Positions 40,601 through 49,496 of a stretch of DNA of 64,000 nucleotides are shown piece after piece. Source of the DNA: Marifrigoribacter sp965178585 (lineage in GTDB: Bacteria > Bacteroidota > Bacteroidia > Flavobacteriales > Flavobacteriaceae); contig OZ238267.1 in NCBI GenBank assembly GCA_965178585.1, positions 2,418,001 through 2,482,000 on the forward strand. Reading direction: 5' to 3'. The position numbers and the translations under genes were made by a program. The stretch's first letter is position 1, and every line of letters starts with the position of its first letter. The notes below the pieces were generated by a model, which saw only the letters and a program-made list of their open reading frames with translations, was not told the origin of the DNA and did not search any database.

Positions 40601-40718
40601 TTGCAAACGCTTTTGCGTCATCTTCTACACCGTTAGCAATATATGTGAATGATAATTGGTACAAACTTACCAAACCAAACAATATTGCAAATACTTTAAT
40701 TAATCCTTTATTTTGCAT
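37698..40718 (-). CDS. secDF: Fused protein translocase subunit SecDF
   Basis: A 1006-residue inner-membrane protein that uses the proton-motive force to pull exported proteins through the Sec channel. The SecD half has an N-terminal helix, the motif GLDLKGGINVILQVS, a large periplasmic domain and five further helices. The SecF half begins near NFLTNNTFEFLNKRKIS and has GVDFVGGRTYTVRF, GYSLNDTVVVFDRIRE and six helices. The periplasmic domain carries an acidic, low-complexity insertion (VEEVVKDSTDTESSVVDD). Fusion is usual in Bacteroidota. I chose the ATG at 40716-40718; the longer frame starts at a TTG lying in the promoter element. Confidence 0.96.
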   Translation of the reverse strand: MQNKGLIKVFAILFGLVSLYQLSFTYIANGVEDDAKAFANTKFSASEPEKRNSAEASYLDSIGNIPVVSVGPVVIDYNTAKGKELNKGLDLKGGINVILQVSVKDILKGLANNTKDAAFNQALNDAFVLQKESQDTYLESFFVAFDALPGENLLASPDIFFNKNLEDDINASMTNDDVYPVIERKIDESITAAFEVLRKRIDKFGVTQPNIQRIGKSARILVELPGAKDVERVKKLLQSTAQLEFWSVYKIDELQGFIVAADAKLAEIYKANEPEVEEVVKDSTDTESSVVDDLIGGEDVNDSIADALKERPLLSKMLYPGQAGRPELGTFMLKDTSAINGYLKTPQVRSLLTEEQRYAKFVWGIATDNKELEEEVITLYAIKSNRDQTPPLAGGVVVDAVQTYDQLGRVVVSMQMNARGARVWEQMTGEAYNNQTQIAIVLDDIVYSAPGVTSGPIAGGRSQISGDFNITEGQDLANVLRAGKLPASAEIIQGEVVGPTLGQEAIDSGIFSFVLALAFVLVWMIFYYGKAGAFADVALVVNIIFIFGILAGLGAVLTLPGIAGIILTVGMSVDANVLIFERIKEELAKGKAQKDAINDGFSNALSSILDANITTGLTGFILLMFGTGPIQGFATTLLIGIATSLFTAIFITRLFIDSYTKNGKPLPCTTPLTKNFLTNNTFEFLNKRKISYVLSGILIAISLGSLFTNGLNQGVDFVGGRTYTVRFDKDVNSSQVEADMIAVFGSAEAKTYGGSNQLKITTKYKVDEAGTEVDEEIEHMMFEGLKPNLPDGFTYDQYIGDSENKIAGRMESYKVSPTIADDIKKASFWVVLGSLVVVFLYILLRFRRWQFSLGAVAAVFHDVLIVLGVFSLTYKFMPFNMEIGQSFIAAILTVIGYSLNDTVVVFDRIREYFNDHPSWKMSKVIDHSLNSTLSRTLNTSLTTLIVLFSIFIFGAESIRGLIFALIIGVIVGTYSSLFIATPVFYDTVKKKGIDLSNKKEEEEVKA

Positions 40719-40751
40719 TATGTTATTTTTTAGGTCAAATTTTAAAACGGG

Positions 40752-40782
40752 CAAATATAGAATTTACCACCTAATCTGACAA
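40752..40782 (-). promoter_or_regulatory. Consensus promoter of secDF
   Basis: On the minus strand TTG (40780-40782), a 20-bp spacer and TATATTTG (40752-40759) fit the consensus. The ATG at 40718 is 33 nt downstream. The alternative TTG start at 40754 falls inside the -7 element and so cannot be in the transcript. Confidence 0.75.
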
Positions 40783-40852
40783 TTATTTTTTACTGATATT
40801 AAATTTGAATTGGAAAAGCCTTCATATACTAATATTGAAAGCTTTTAAGGAA

Positions 40853-41470
40853 TTAAGCTAGAACAGGTCCTGCTCTAACTTCTGGTATTTTATGTGAAGT
40901 GTGATCTATTTCAATTGAAATATGACTATAAATTTTATAGGCTAATTTTTCAATTTCATTTTTTATTTTAACATCATTCTTTTTGAATGAAAAATACAGA
41001 TCTGGGTTAAAAAAACGTTCGTTTTCAGGAAGTAATTCAATAACCAATCCATTAAAATCACCTTCACTTTCATTACTTTTTTGGATTTCAAAAACATCTA
41101 ATTGATATTTACTTGAATTATTATCGGAAGGTAACTGAGAAGGCTCTCCTTTAGGGTTTAAAGAAGAATAACTAAGTTTAAGATCTTTTTCTTCAGAAAG
41201 GATTTTTTTTATGGAAGCTACATCAACATTACTGAAATAGGTGATTTTTAATTTTCCGTTTTCACCTTTAAAAATCTGAATTTTATCTACTCCTATGTTT
41301 TGTAATTGTTTTTTTACAATTGCAATTGTATTCTGAGTATCATGTAATGTTATTTCCTCATTATCAAACTGAACTACAATCTCCTGATTGGGTACAGAGA
41401 ATTGCTGAAGACTTGCTCCTAATAATATGAGGGTTGCTATGAAAGTACCTAAGTACCATTTTGCTTTCAT
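40853..41470 (-). CDS. Conserved flavobacterial membrane-anchored or secreted protein of unknown function
   Basis: A 205-residue protein with an N-terminal hydrophobic segment (about 5-22, WYLGTFIATLILLGASL), which could be a signal peptide or an anchor, followed by a soluble part with no known domain. Residues about 30-100 (EIVVQFDNEEITLHDTQNTI, then two alpha/beta-like stretches) loosely resemble the small ferredoxin-like folds of SecD/SecF periplasmic parts; this is only a suggestion. It lies between mdh and secDF on the same strand, with a -7 element (TATATTTG, 41475-41482) only 4 nt before its ATG, so its mRNA may be leaderless. Confidence 0.8.
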   Translation of the reverse strand: MKAKWYLGTFIATLILLGASLQQFSVPNQEIVVQFDNEEITLHDTQNTIAIVKKQLQNIGVDKIQIFKGENGKLKITYFSNVDVASIKKILSEEKDLKLSYSSLNPKGEPSQLPSDNNSSKYQLDVFEIQKSNESEGDFNGLVIELLPENERFFNPDLYFSFKKNDVKIKNEIEKLAYKIYSHISIEIDHTSHKIPEVRAGPVLA

Positions 41471-41474
41471 TCGC

Positions 41475-41482
41475 CAAATATA
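41475..41482 (-). promoter_or_regulatory. -7 element almost touching the start codon (candidate leaderless promoter)
   Basis: TATATTTG on the minus strand matches TAnnTTTG and ends 4 nt before the ATG at 41470. No clear TTG is found at the -33 position, where the mdh terminator hairpin lies. Confidence 0.45.
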
Positions 41483-41512
41483 AAAAATAAAGACCGCATT
41501 TCTGCAGTCTTT
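41483..41512 (-). terminator. Terminator of mdh
   Basis: On the minus strand the stem AAAGACTGCA / TGCGGTCTTT has a GAAA tetraloop and is followed by ATTTTTT. It lies about 30 bp after the mdh stop codon and overlaps the promoter region of the next gene. Confidence 0.8.
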
Positions 41513-41541
41513 ATAAATTTATCTTAATAATGAATTAGTTA

Positions 41542-42468
41542 CTAAACATTTAATAAACCATTTGTTTTTCTTACTCCATCAGCACTTTTAGTCATATGTG
41601 CTTTTTCAGCTTCTGTTAGATCTAGCTCAACAATTTTCTCAATACCATTACGTCCAAGAATAACAGGAACTCCAATACAAATGTCACTTAAACCGTATTC
41701 TCCATCTAATAAAGTAGAGCAAGGAAACATTTTTTTCTGGTCACAAGCAATTGCTTGCACTAATCCTGATACTGCTGCACCTGGAGCATACCAAGCAGAA
41801 GTTCCTAATAATTTTGTTAAAGTACCACCACCAACTTTAGTGTCTTCCATTACTTGGTTTAATCTATCTTCAGATATAAATCTAGATACAGGAACACTAT
41901 TTCTAGTGGCTAAACTTGTTAATGGAACCATACCAACATCACTGTGTCCACCAATCACCATTCCATCAACATCACTTATAGGAGCTTCTAATGCTTCTGC
42001 TAATCTATATTTGAAACGAGCACTATCTAAAGCGCCACCCATTCCAATAATTCTATGCTTTGGCAATCCTGAAGTTTTATGTACTAAATATGTCATTGTA
42101 TCCATTGGGTTACTAACAACAATAATAATTGCATCTGGAGATTGCGCTATTAAATTTGAAGAAACTGTTTTTACGATTCCAGCATTAATACCAATTAATT
42201 CCTCACGTGTCATTCCTGGTTTTCTTGGAATTCCACTTGTTATAACTACGACATCACTACCTGCTGTTTTTGAATAATCGTTAGTTACTCCAACAATTTT
42301 TGTATCAAATCCATTTAGAGATGCTGTCTGCATTAAATCCATCGCTTTACCTTCAGCAAAACCTTCTTTAATATCTAAAATAACAACTTCGCTTGCAAAA
42401 TCTTTAATAGCAATGTAATCTGCACAACTTGCGCCAACCGCACCTGCTCCAACAATAGTAACTTTCAT
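41542..42468 (-). CDS. mdh: Malate dehydrogenase
   Basis: A 308-residue NAD-dependent enzyme of the TCA cycle (malate to oxaloacetate), of the lactate-dehydrogenase-like type common in Bacteroidota. Visible are the Rossmann motif VGAGAVGASCADYIA, the substrate-arginine loop SGIPRKPGMTREEL and the catalytic histidine in GGHSDVGMVPL near residue 172. The length is normal. It is flanked by its own terminator downstream and the gyrB terminator upstream, so it is probably a single-gene unit. Confidence 0.96.
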   Translation of the reverse strand: MKVTIVGAGAVGASCADYIAIKDFASEVVILDIKEGFAEGKAMDLMQTASLNGFDTKIVGVTNDYSKTAGSDVVVITSGIPRKPGMTREELIGINAGIVKTVSSNLIAQSPDAIIIVVSNPMDTMTYLVHKTSGLPKHRIIGMGGALDSARFKYRLAEALEAPISDVDGMVIGGHSDVGMVPLTSLATRNSVPVSRFISEDRLNQVMEDTKVGGGTLTKLLGTSAWYAPGAAVSGLVQAIACDQKKMFPCSTLLDGEYGLSDICIGVPVILGRNGIEKIVELDLTEAEKAHMTKSADGVRKTNGLLNV

Positions 42469-42570
42469 AGTAATCTGTTTTTTTTTAATAATTAATTATA
42501 ATAATTCTACCTTATTAATAGAACGGCGCAAAAGTACAATTATCTAATAAAAAAATAGTTATGAAAATAC

Positions 42571-42620
42571 TAAAAACAAAAAGCCCTACTTATTTTTTTA
42601 CAAGTAGGGCTTTTGTTAAA
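42571..42620 (-). terminator. Terminator of gyrB
   Basis: A long stem AAAAGCCCTACTT / AAGTAGGGCTTTT (left arm ending at 42591, right arm from 42602) with a T-rich loop. It is followed on the minus strand by further T-runs and starts about 40 bp after the gyrB stop codon. Confidence 0.85.
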
Positions 42621-42658
42621 CAGTAATTAACAAATTAATCACCTATCAAAATTGAATT

Positions 42659-44599
42659 TTAAACATCAATATTAGCATATACTGCATTCTTTTCAATAAA
42701 TTCTCTACGTGGTGGAACCTCATCTCCCATTAACATAGAAAACACTCTATCTGCTTCAACTCCGTTAACAATATCTATTCTACGTAATGTTCTTTGAGAT
42801 GGCTTCATTGTAGTATCCCAAAGTTGTTCTGCATTCATTTCCCCAAGACCTTTATAACGTTGTATTTTACATCCATCTCCATATTCTTTTTGAATTTCAT
42901 CTCGTTCTTCATCAGACCAAGCGTATTTTTTCTTAGCACCTTTTTTAATTAAATACAAAGGAGGTGTTGCAATATAAATATGTCCAGCCTCTATTAATTC
43001 TTTCATATATCTAAAAAAGAACGTCAATATTAAAGTAGCAATATGGCTACCATCTACATCGGCATCACACATAATCACTACTTTATGGTAACGTAATTTA
43101 TCCATATTTAAGGCTTTACTATCTTCTTCAGTACCAATAGAAACCCCTAAAGCAGTATAAATATTTCTAATTTCCTCGTTTTCAAACACCTTATGCTGCA
43201 TCGCTTTTTCAACATTTAAAATCTTACCTCTTAATGGTAAAATTGCTTGAAAATTACGATCTCGTCCTTGTTTTGCTGTTCCACCTGCCGAATCTCCCTC
43301 AACTAAAAACACCTCACATTTTTCTGGATCTTGCTCGGAACAATCAGATAATTTACCTGGTAATCCCATACCACCCATAACAGTTTTACGCTGAACCATT
43401 TCACGGGCTTTTCTAGCTGCATTTCTTGCCTGTGCAGCAAGAATTACTTTTTGTACTATGGTTTTTGCATCATTAGGGTTTTCTTCTAAGTAATTTTCTA
43501 GCATTTCAGAAACTGCCTGACTAACAGCTGAACTCACTTCCCTATTTCCTAATTTGGTTTTTGTTTGCCCTTCAAATTGAGGTTCAGCAACTTTTACAGA
43601 AATAATAGCTGTTAATCCTTCTCTAAAATCATCACCAGCAATATCAAACTTTAATTTGTCTAACATTCCTGAAGCATCTGCATATTTCTTCAGGGTATTA
43701 GTAAGCCCTCTTCTAAATCCAGCAAGGTGCGTTCCTCCTTCGTGAGTGTTAATATTATTTACATAAGAATGTAAATTTTCACTATATGAAGTATTATAAA
43801 TCATTGCTACTTCTACAGGAATATCTTTTTTCTCTCCTTCCATAGAAATTACATGACTAATAATCGGCTCACGAGTATCATCCAAAAAACGAATAAATTC
43901 CTTTAATCCTTCGGTACTATGAAATGAATCGGCAATAAACTCACCTTTTTCATCTTTATGCCTTTTATCAACTATTGTAATAGTAATACCCTTATTCAAA
44001 AAAGATAACTCTCTTAATCTATTAGCAAGCGTTTCGTAATTATACTCTGTTGTTTGCTTAAATATTTCTGGGTCAGGACTGAAAGTCACTACAGTTCCTC
44101 TAAAATCTGTATCTCCCACAAATTTTACAGGATACATTGTTTTACCACGTTCATATTCTTGCTCCCAAATTTTCCCTTCTCTATGAACTACAGCCTTTAA
44201 GTTCCCTGACAATGCATTTACAACGGAAACACCTACACCGTGTAATCCACCAGATACTTTATAAGAATCTTTATCAAACTTACCACCAGCACCAATTTTA
44301 GTCATTACGACCTCTAAGGCAGAAACCCCTTCTTTTTTATGTAGATCAACAGGAATTCCACGACCATTATCTTTAACTGAAATGGAATTATCCTCATTAA
44401 TGATTACATCAATAGCATCACAATGACCTCCCATTGCTTCATCGATAGAATTATCCACAACTTCATATACCAAATGGTGCAATCCTCGTACTCCAACATC
44501 ACCAATATACATGGAAGGACGCATACGCACATGCTCCATTCCTTCTAATGCCTGAATACTATCAGCACCATAACTGCCTTTTTTTTGCTCTTCGCTCAT
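42659..44599 (-). CDS. gyrB: DNA gyrase subunit B
   Basis: A 646-residue ATPase subunit of gyrase, which introduces negative supercoils. The GHKL ATPase domain has VDNSIDEAMGGHCD, KDNGRGIPVD and GGLHGVGVSVVNALS. The TOPRIM domain has EGDSAGGTAKQGRDR (about 430) and CDADVDGSHIATL (about 517). The end RYKGLGEMNAEQLWDTTMKP is typical. It is of the short form without the insertion found in E. coli GyrB. It stands alone, with a roughly 400-bp divergent region upstream that holds five CTTAAAA-type repeats. Confidence 0.97.
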   Translation of the reverse strand: MSEEQKKGSYGADSIQALEGMEHVRMRPSMYIGDVGVRGLHHLVYEVVDNSIDEAMGGHCDAIDVIINEDNSISVKDNGRGIPVDLHKKEGVSALEVVMTKIGAGGKFDKDSYKVSGGLHGVGVSVVNALSGNLKAVVHREGKIWEQEYERGKTMYPVKFVGDTDFRGTVVTFSPDPEIFKQTTEYNYETLANRLRELSFLNKGITITIVDKRHKDEKGEFIADSFHSTEGLKEFIRFLDDTREPIISHVISMEGEKKDIPVEVAMIYNTSYSENLHSYVNNINTHEGGTHLAGFRRGLTNTLKKYADASGMLDKLKFDIAGDDFREGLTAIISVKVAEPQFEGQTKTKLGNREVSSAVSQAVSEMLENYLEENPNDAKTIVQKVILAAQARNAARKAREMVQRKTVMGGMGLPGKLSDCSEQDPEKCEVFLVEGDSAGGTAKQGRDRNFQAILPLRGKILNVEKAMQHKVFENEEIRNIYTALGVSIGTEEDSKALNMDKLRYHKVVIMCDADVDGSHIATLILTFFFRYMKELIEAGHIYIATPPLYLIKKGAKKKYAWSDEERDEIQKEYGDGCKIQRYKGLGEMNAEQLWDTTMKPSQRTLRRIDIVNGVEADRVFSMLMGDEVPPRREFIEKNAVYANIDV

Positions 44600-44994
44600 A
44601 AATAATAATTAAATATTGTTAATTTTAAAAAATCGAAGAAGTAAATAAATTCTTCCCTGATTTCAAACAAATATACTCTTTCCCATACTTTATTTAAAGC
44701 TTCTAAAAGCAATTATAATGTATTTATTAACTTTTTGTTGAAATCTTAAAACGCTCTTAAAAAGCTTAAAAAGGACTTTAAAATCAATTTTCTGTTTTTT
44801 TTACTTACCAGCATTTAAAAAAACTTACGAAAGGCGCTTAAAAGAGAAATTTCAAATTTATTTTTTCAATCTAATTCAATAAAAAACGTAAGTTTTAATG
44901 ATATTCACGACTTAGCAATTATTATTTTAACAAATCTTTTTCAATATTTAAATAAATGGAAAGTATTTTTAACAACACTAAAAAAACAAACAAC
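44600..44994. other. Divergent gyrB / DUF2911 intergenic region
   Basis: About 395 bp without a gene between two divergent starts. On the minus strand a TATATTTG element (44668-44675) may serve gyrB from about 70 nt upstream, but no TTG is at the right spacing. A cluster of CTTAAAA repeats lies between 44745 and 44843. No hairpin or small RNA can be supported. Confidence 0.6.
44745..44843 (+). repeat. Cluster of CTTAAAA direct repeats
   Basis: CTTAAAA occurs at 44745-44751, 44756-44762, 44765-44771 and 44837-44843, with the variant CTTTAAAA at 44776-44783. The first three and the variant start 11, 9 and 11 bp apart, about one helical turn, all in the same direction. This could be a protein-binding array or chance in AT-rich DNA. 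Confidence 0.5.
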
Positions 44995-45540
44995 ATGAAA
45001 AAAAGTAACACCATCTCAACATTGCTATTTGCATTATTAATGATCGTAGGTAGTTCTGTTAACGCACAAGAATTTAGTAAATTGGACAAAAGCCCAATGG
45101 ACATCGCTTCATTCCCAACTAGTTATAAAGAAGCTAACAAGCAAATGAAGATAATTTACAGCAGACCTCAACTTAAAGGCAGAAAGCTAAGTAAACTAGC
45201 CCCAAATGGAGAAGTTTGGAGAACAGGTGCCAATGAAGCTCCGGAATTAGTATTATACAAAGATTTTAACTTTGGAGGTACTACTTTAAAAGCTGGAAGC
45301 TATGCTTTATTAACGATTCCTGGCGAAAAAGAATGGACGATTATTTTAAATTCTGACTTAAACGCATGGGGTTCTTACTACTACAATGAAAAAAATGATG
45401 TAGCTCGTATGACAGTTCCTGTAAGAATAGGTGGTGATTCTCTTGAAGCTTTTTCTATAGGTTTTAATGAAGAAGACGGTGATATCGTTATGCATATGGG
45501 TTGGGATACTGTTAGAGTATCTGTGCCTTTTACAAAATAA
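44995..45540 (+). CDS. Secreted DUF2911 protein
   Basis: A 181-residue periplasmic or secreted protein with a signal peptide (MKKSNTISTLLFALLMIVGS, cleaved after about VNAQ) and a DUF2911 domain. Signature segments are MKIIYSRPQLKGRKL, LAPNGEVWRTGANEAPELVL and the lipocalin-like strand LKAGSYALLTIPGEKEWTII. The family's function is unknown. I chose the ATG at 44995, directly before the signal peptide; the longer frame adds 13 polar residues. A bidirectional terminator follows. Confidence 0.92.
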   Translation: MKKSNTISTLLFALLMIVGSSVNAQEFSKLDKSPMDIASFPTSYKEANKQMKIIYSRPQLKGRKLSKLAPNGEVWRTGANEAPELVLYKDFNFGGTTLKAGSYALLTIPGEKEWTIILNSDLNAWGSYYYNEKNDVARMTVPVRIGGDSLEAFSIGFNEEDGDIVMHMGWDTVRVSVPFTK

Positions 45541-45560
45541 AAAAAAATGTTTTGAATTAA

Positions 45561-45594
45561 AAAAAGCCTTGATAAATCAAGGCTTTTTTTATTT
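45561..45594. terminator. Bidirectional terminator between convergent genes
   Basis: A perfect 12-bp stem AAAAAGCCTTGA / TCAAGGCTTTTT with loop TAAA (45561-45588), with A- and T-runs on both flanks. It lies between the stops of the DUF2911 gene and the T9SS gene at 45608. Confidence 0.88.
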
Positions 45595-45607
45595 ATGAGT
45601 TAGTTTA

Positions 45608-48600
45608 TTATTCTACAATAAGCTGCTTTGTTGTAACACCTTTAGCTCCATTAATTATTAGCATATAGGTAGCACTTGCAAAATTAGAAACATCGATTTT
45701 TACTTCTTCTCCCATATTACTTAGATCTATCTTATTAATTAATCTACCTGTTACATCATAGATAGAAACATCATACAATTCTAAATGATTAGGATTACTT
45801 AAATTCACGTAATTATCAGTAGGGTTTGGATACAGTATCAGTGAGCCTAATTCTAAATCGTTGCTACCTAATATTCCCTGAACATCAAGATCAAAACTAC
45901 AAGTAGATACGTTTCCATATTCATCTTCTGCAGTAAAGGTAATGACCTGTACACCAAAACCAAGTAAGGTTCCAGCTGCAGGATCTTGCGAGAATATTGT
46001 TACAGGATCGGTACAGTTATCACTAACTGTTGCAATACCATCACCAATATAATCACCCAGTGTATAAGTTCCATTAGGATCAAGATTTACTGTCTCGTTT
46101 GGAGGACAAACAATCTGTGGCCCTAAAGTATCTACTACTGTTACGGTAGCAGAACAGAAAGAAGAATTGCCATTACCATCATTGGCAAAGACATTCACTG
46201 TTAGGGGTGTTCCTATATCTGCACAAGAAACCTCATCTACGTCAATAGTAACAACTCCAGTACCACAATTATCGATAATATCTGCTACTAAAGCAGGTGT
46301 GATAAATGCTACTCCATCTTCATTAAGTTCTAGGGTTACATCCATACAAACTAATACAGGAGCCGTATTGTCTTCTACTGTTACCGTAGCAGAACAAGAG
46401 CTCTGGTTTCCATTTACATCAGTTACCGTCAGGATCACTGTTGAATTACCAACATCTAAACAACTAAAAGTGTCAATGTTTAATTCATAGGTAGCAATAC
46501 CACAAGCATCACTTGAACCAGCACCCACATCCATAGGGTCGATAGTAACGCTGCCATTAGCATCTAATTGTACCGTAATATCATTACATACTACCTCAGG
46601 AGCCGTTACATCTTCCACCGTTACTATTGACATACAAGTAGAGGCGTTACCATTAACATCGGTTACGGTTAAAATAACTGTATTCTCACCCACATTTGAA
46701 CAATCAAAAGTATCGATATCTAAATCTAAAGTATCCACACCACAGTTATCAGAAGAACCGAAATTTATTTGACCGGCTGTAATGGTAGCATTACCCATAT
46801 CATCTAATTGTACCGTAATATTTTGACAAATAGCATCAGGAGCATCGTCATCTTCAACGGTTATTGTAAAAGTACAGGTTGATAAATTACCATTATCATC
46901 TTGAGCCGTAAACTCAATTAGCGTATCTCCAACAGGGAATACAGAACCACTAGCAAAACCTGCAGTTTGAGAAACAATTGTGGATCCACAATTATCAATA
47001 GCAATTGCATTTTGGAAGTTGACAATAGCACCACAATCACCATCTTCGGTGGTAGCAGTTATATCACCTGGGCATCCTATTACAGCAGGTAAGGTGTCTT
47101 CAACAGTAACAACTGCTGTACAGGTAGCTGTACTATTTGGACTATCATTATTCGTAACCGTTAAAGTCACCGTATTAGGACCAATGTCTGCACAAGTAAA
47201 TGTATCATTATCCAATGATAAGGTTACTGATCCTCCATCTGGATCAGAAGAACCACCATCCACATCAGAGGGATTAATAGTTACCGTACCATTTGCATCT
47301 AGCTCAGCTGTAAATGGTTGACATAAAGCAATAGGAAGAGCATCTGGTGTGGCACTTGCAGTACCAGAAGGACTCGTGTCTTCCGAGGCTCTTGCTGTTA
47401 TTATGAAATCATAGGTGGTACCATTGGTAAGTCCAGTTACCGTATAAGTGATTTCATTAGGGTCAAAAACCTGATGAAAATCTACAAAATTTCCTGAAAC
47501 TTGTTCATACCATAGAATATTGTATTGTTGAAAAGTACGACCGCCTAAATCTGATACATTCCAGGAAAGGGCTACCTCCGTATTACCCGGTGTAGCGGTT
47601 ACTGCAGGAGCGGTCATGGTACCAAATGGTGTAGCCGACACAGTATTACTCGGTGGCCCAAGGTCCCCCGGAAGCATAGCACCATAAATTGCCTGTACCG
47701 AAAATTCATATTCAACTCCATTGGTCAGGCCAGTAATTGTTGTAGTCAAATTAATTGAAGGAACATCTACAAAATCACCGAAACCTCCTACTTCACTATA
47801 TGTTATCCGATAATTAAGAATAGCAATCCCAGCATGATGAAGAGGTTCAGTCCAACTTAAGCCTACAGATCCATCTGTAATTGTTCCAAGACTTAACGCT
47901 GAAGCTAGACCTAACTGAAAAGCACCAATATCGCGCAAACCGTTGGCATCATTTCTAGCATTACCAAATACATCCATAGTAATAGGAGTACTATTTATGG
48001 GATTTGTTAAAACAGATGCCGCAGGGATTATATCTATCAACTCACCTGGAAAGGCCGGTGTCACCATTTCTGCATCAAAATAAAGAGTAGAAGGAACAAC
48101 AGGGCTATTGAAAGCAGTTCCATTTGAACGCAGAACAGGTTGAAATGTAATGGCTCTTAGTGCAGCCACATCTTGATTAGTAGTTGGTTGTATCCAGGTT
48201 TCTGTATCGGCACTAAATCCAGCACCAGTACCTGTATTACCTAGTGTATTCAGAAGCGTAGCTAAGCCACTTGTATTATTTAAACCGATAGCCGACTCCT
48301 TAAAATTTATTTTACCAGCTCCTCTACGCTCAATGAGCGATTCTGAAAGCTGAGACTGGCATAGACCATCACAGTAATTATTATTCCACATCAATGAGGA
48401 TGCCGTAATATTCATGTCTCCACTCGCGCTATTGATAATTCGGTCACCAGACTCTGGATTTTCAGTATCTTTATTTACCCATATTGAGTTCACAAAATTA
48501 CTAACACTTATGCTTCCTGATAAAAATATACCACCGGATAGCATAAATCTAGAACTTACAATATTTACTTCAGAGCCACTTGCACCATCCCAACTGATGG

Positions 48601-49321
48601 CAAATTGTTCTCCTCCATTATTATTATAAAACAGTGTGTTTTCTATCGTTAAATCACCTGCATTAGAACTACTAATTTCAGAAGTAGTAGCTGGATCTCC
48701 CCAGTTTACGGTATTAATAAATTGTGAGTTTTTAATAGAAATTGAGGCACCAGCATCTGCACTTAACAGACCTCTAGAATTACAAAAAAGAGTTGACCAT
48801 ATTTTATCGGCATTAAAATTTTCAAATTCTAAAGTGGCATTATCTCTTACCTTAGCGATAGAATTAAATTGTTCTATAGATAAATTTTTAACGGTTACAG
48901 TAATAGCCGCGTTATCTACATCAATAATCCCAACCTGCATAAAATTCGGCATCCTCGCAAGAATATTCCCATTCGGGACATTACCAGGGCACTCGTCTAG
49001 AGAATTCCATTCACCACTAGGATTTATCCATCTTTGCGAACCAATTAAGGCACCCCCTTTCCCGTCTATTGTAACGGATTCCGTAATGTTAAGCATATAA
49101 TCGGTTTGCCCCCCCGGTATATAGAAAGGATGAGTTGCGTTTATTTGTAATCCAGGTGTAAATTCAATGATGTCTACCCCTGCAGTGCTGTTAGCAAAAC
49201 CTATAGCTTCATTAATTGAACCAGGACCATCTTTAGCAGTAGAGGTTACTGTAAATGTTGTTTGAGAATATCCTATGTGGATACAAAAAATAGATGCTAA
49301 TATGAGTAATTGTTTTTTCAT
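45608..49321 (-). CDS. Secreted T9SS type-A cargo protein with beta-helix, FN3 and HYR modules
   Basis: A 1237-residue secreted protein. A signal peptide (about 1-19, ending IGYSQ) is followed by a right-handed beta-helix-like region (about 20-465; starts TVTSTAKDGPGSINEAIGFA). Two fibronectin type III domains follow (about 468-565 and 566-660; GLTNGVEYEFSVQAI and GLTNGTTYDFIITA). Then come a chain of six HYR/Ig-like modules with repeats such as CQNITVQLDDMGNATI and a type-A sorting domain (SLILYPNPTDNYVNLSN). The beta-helix start resembles CSLREA-type repeat proteins. It could bind or adhere to polysaccharide; no catalytic residues are recognised. It is divergent, by 175 bp, from a membrane-anchored HTH regulator. 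Confidence 0.92.
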   Translation of the reverse strand: MKKQLLILASIFCIHIGYSQTTFTVTSTAKDGPGSINEAIGFANSTAGVDIIEFTPGLQINATHPFYIPGGQTDYMLNITESVTIDGKGGALIGSQRWINPSGEWNSLDECPGNVPNGNILARMPNFMQVGIIDVDNAAITVTVKNLSIEQFNSIAKVRDNATLEFENFNADKIWSTLFCNSRGLLSADAGASISIKNSQFINTVNWGDPATTSEISSSNAGDLTIENTLFYNNNGGEQFAISWDGASGSEVNIVSSRFMLSGGIFLSGSISVSNFVNSIWVNKDTENPESGDRIINSASGDMNITASSLMWNNNYCDGLCQSQLSESLIERRGAGKINFKESAIGLNNTSGLATLLNTLGNTGTGAGFSADTETWIQPTTNQDVAALRAITFQPVLRSNGTAFNSPVVPSTLYFDAEMVTPAFPGELIDIIPAASVLTNPINSTPITMDVFGNARNDANGLRDIGAFQLGLASALSLGTITDGSVGLSWTEPLHHAGIAILNYRITYSEVGGFGDFVDVPSINLTTTITGLTNGVEYEFSVQAIYGAMLPGDLGPPSNTVSATPFGTMTAPAVTATPGNTEVALSWNVSDLGGRTFQQYNILWYEQVSGNFVDFHQVFDPNEITYTVTGLTNGTTYDFIITARASEDTSPSGTASATPDALPIALCQPFTAELDANGTVTINPSDVDGGSSDPDGGSVTLSLDNDTFTCADIGPNTVTLTVTNNDSPNSTATCTAVVTVEDTLPAVIGCPGDITATTEDGDCGAIVNFQNAIAIDNCGSTIVSQTAGFASGSVFPVGDTLIEFTAQDDNGNLSTCTFTITVEDDDAPDAICQNITVQLDDMGNATITAGQINFGSSDNCGVDTLDLDIDTFDCSNVGENTVILTVTDVNGNASTCMSIVTVEDVTAPEVVCNDITVQLDANGSVTIDPMDVGAGSSDACGIATYELNIDTFSCLDVGNSTVILTVTDVNGNQSSCSATVTVEDNTAPVLVCMDVTLELNEDGVAFITPALVADIIDNCGTGVVTIDVDEVSCADIGTPLTVNVFANDGNGNSSFCSATVTVVDTLGPQIVCPPNETVNLDPNGTYTLGDYIGDGIATVSDNCTDPVTIFSQDPAAGTLLGFGVQVITFTAEDEYGNVSTCSFDLDVQGILGSNDLELGSLILYPNPTDNYVNLSNPNHLELYDVSIYDVTGRLINKIDLSNMGEEVKIDVSNFASATYMLIINGAKGVTTKQLIVE

Positions 49322-49365
49322 AATGTAAATTTTTTAATGTTTAATAAAACACGTTTTTATTTAAA

Positions 49366-49373
49366 CAAAAATA
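49366..49373 (-). promoter_or_regulatory. Putative -7 element of the 45608-49321 gene
   Basis: TATTTTTG on the minus strand matches TAnnTTTG and lies 44 nt upstream of the ATG at 49321. No TTG is found at the right spacing, so it may depend on an activator. Confidence 0.4.
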
Positions 49374-49496
49374 AGATAAGTATTTTTATTAAAATAATTT
49401 TATTTAGAATTAAATAAGTTTTTTTTCAAAAATCATTAATCTTCTGAAAGGTTCGAAATATTTGATTAACTTTAATGACTCTAATATTATTTTATT

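Noticed and set aside
44600..44994. Replication origin beside gyrB
   Set aside because: No dnaA, dnaN or recF is nearby and I see no cluster of DnaA boxes. The CTTAAAA repeats alone do not make an origin.
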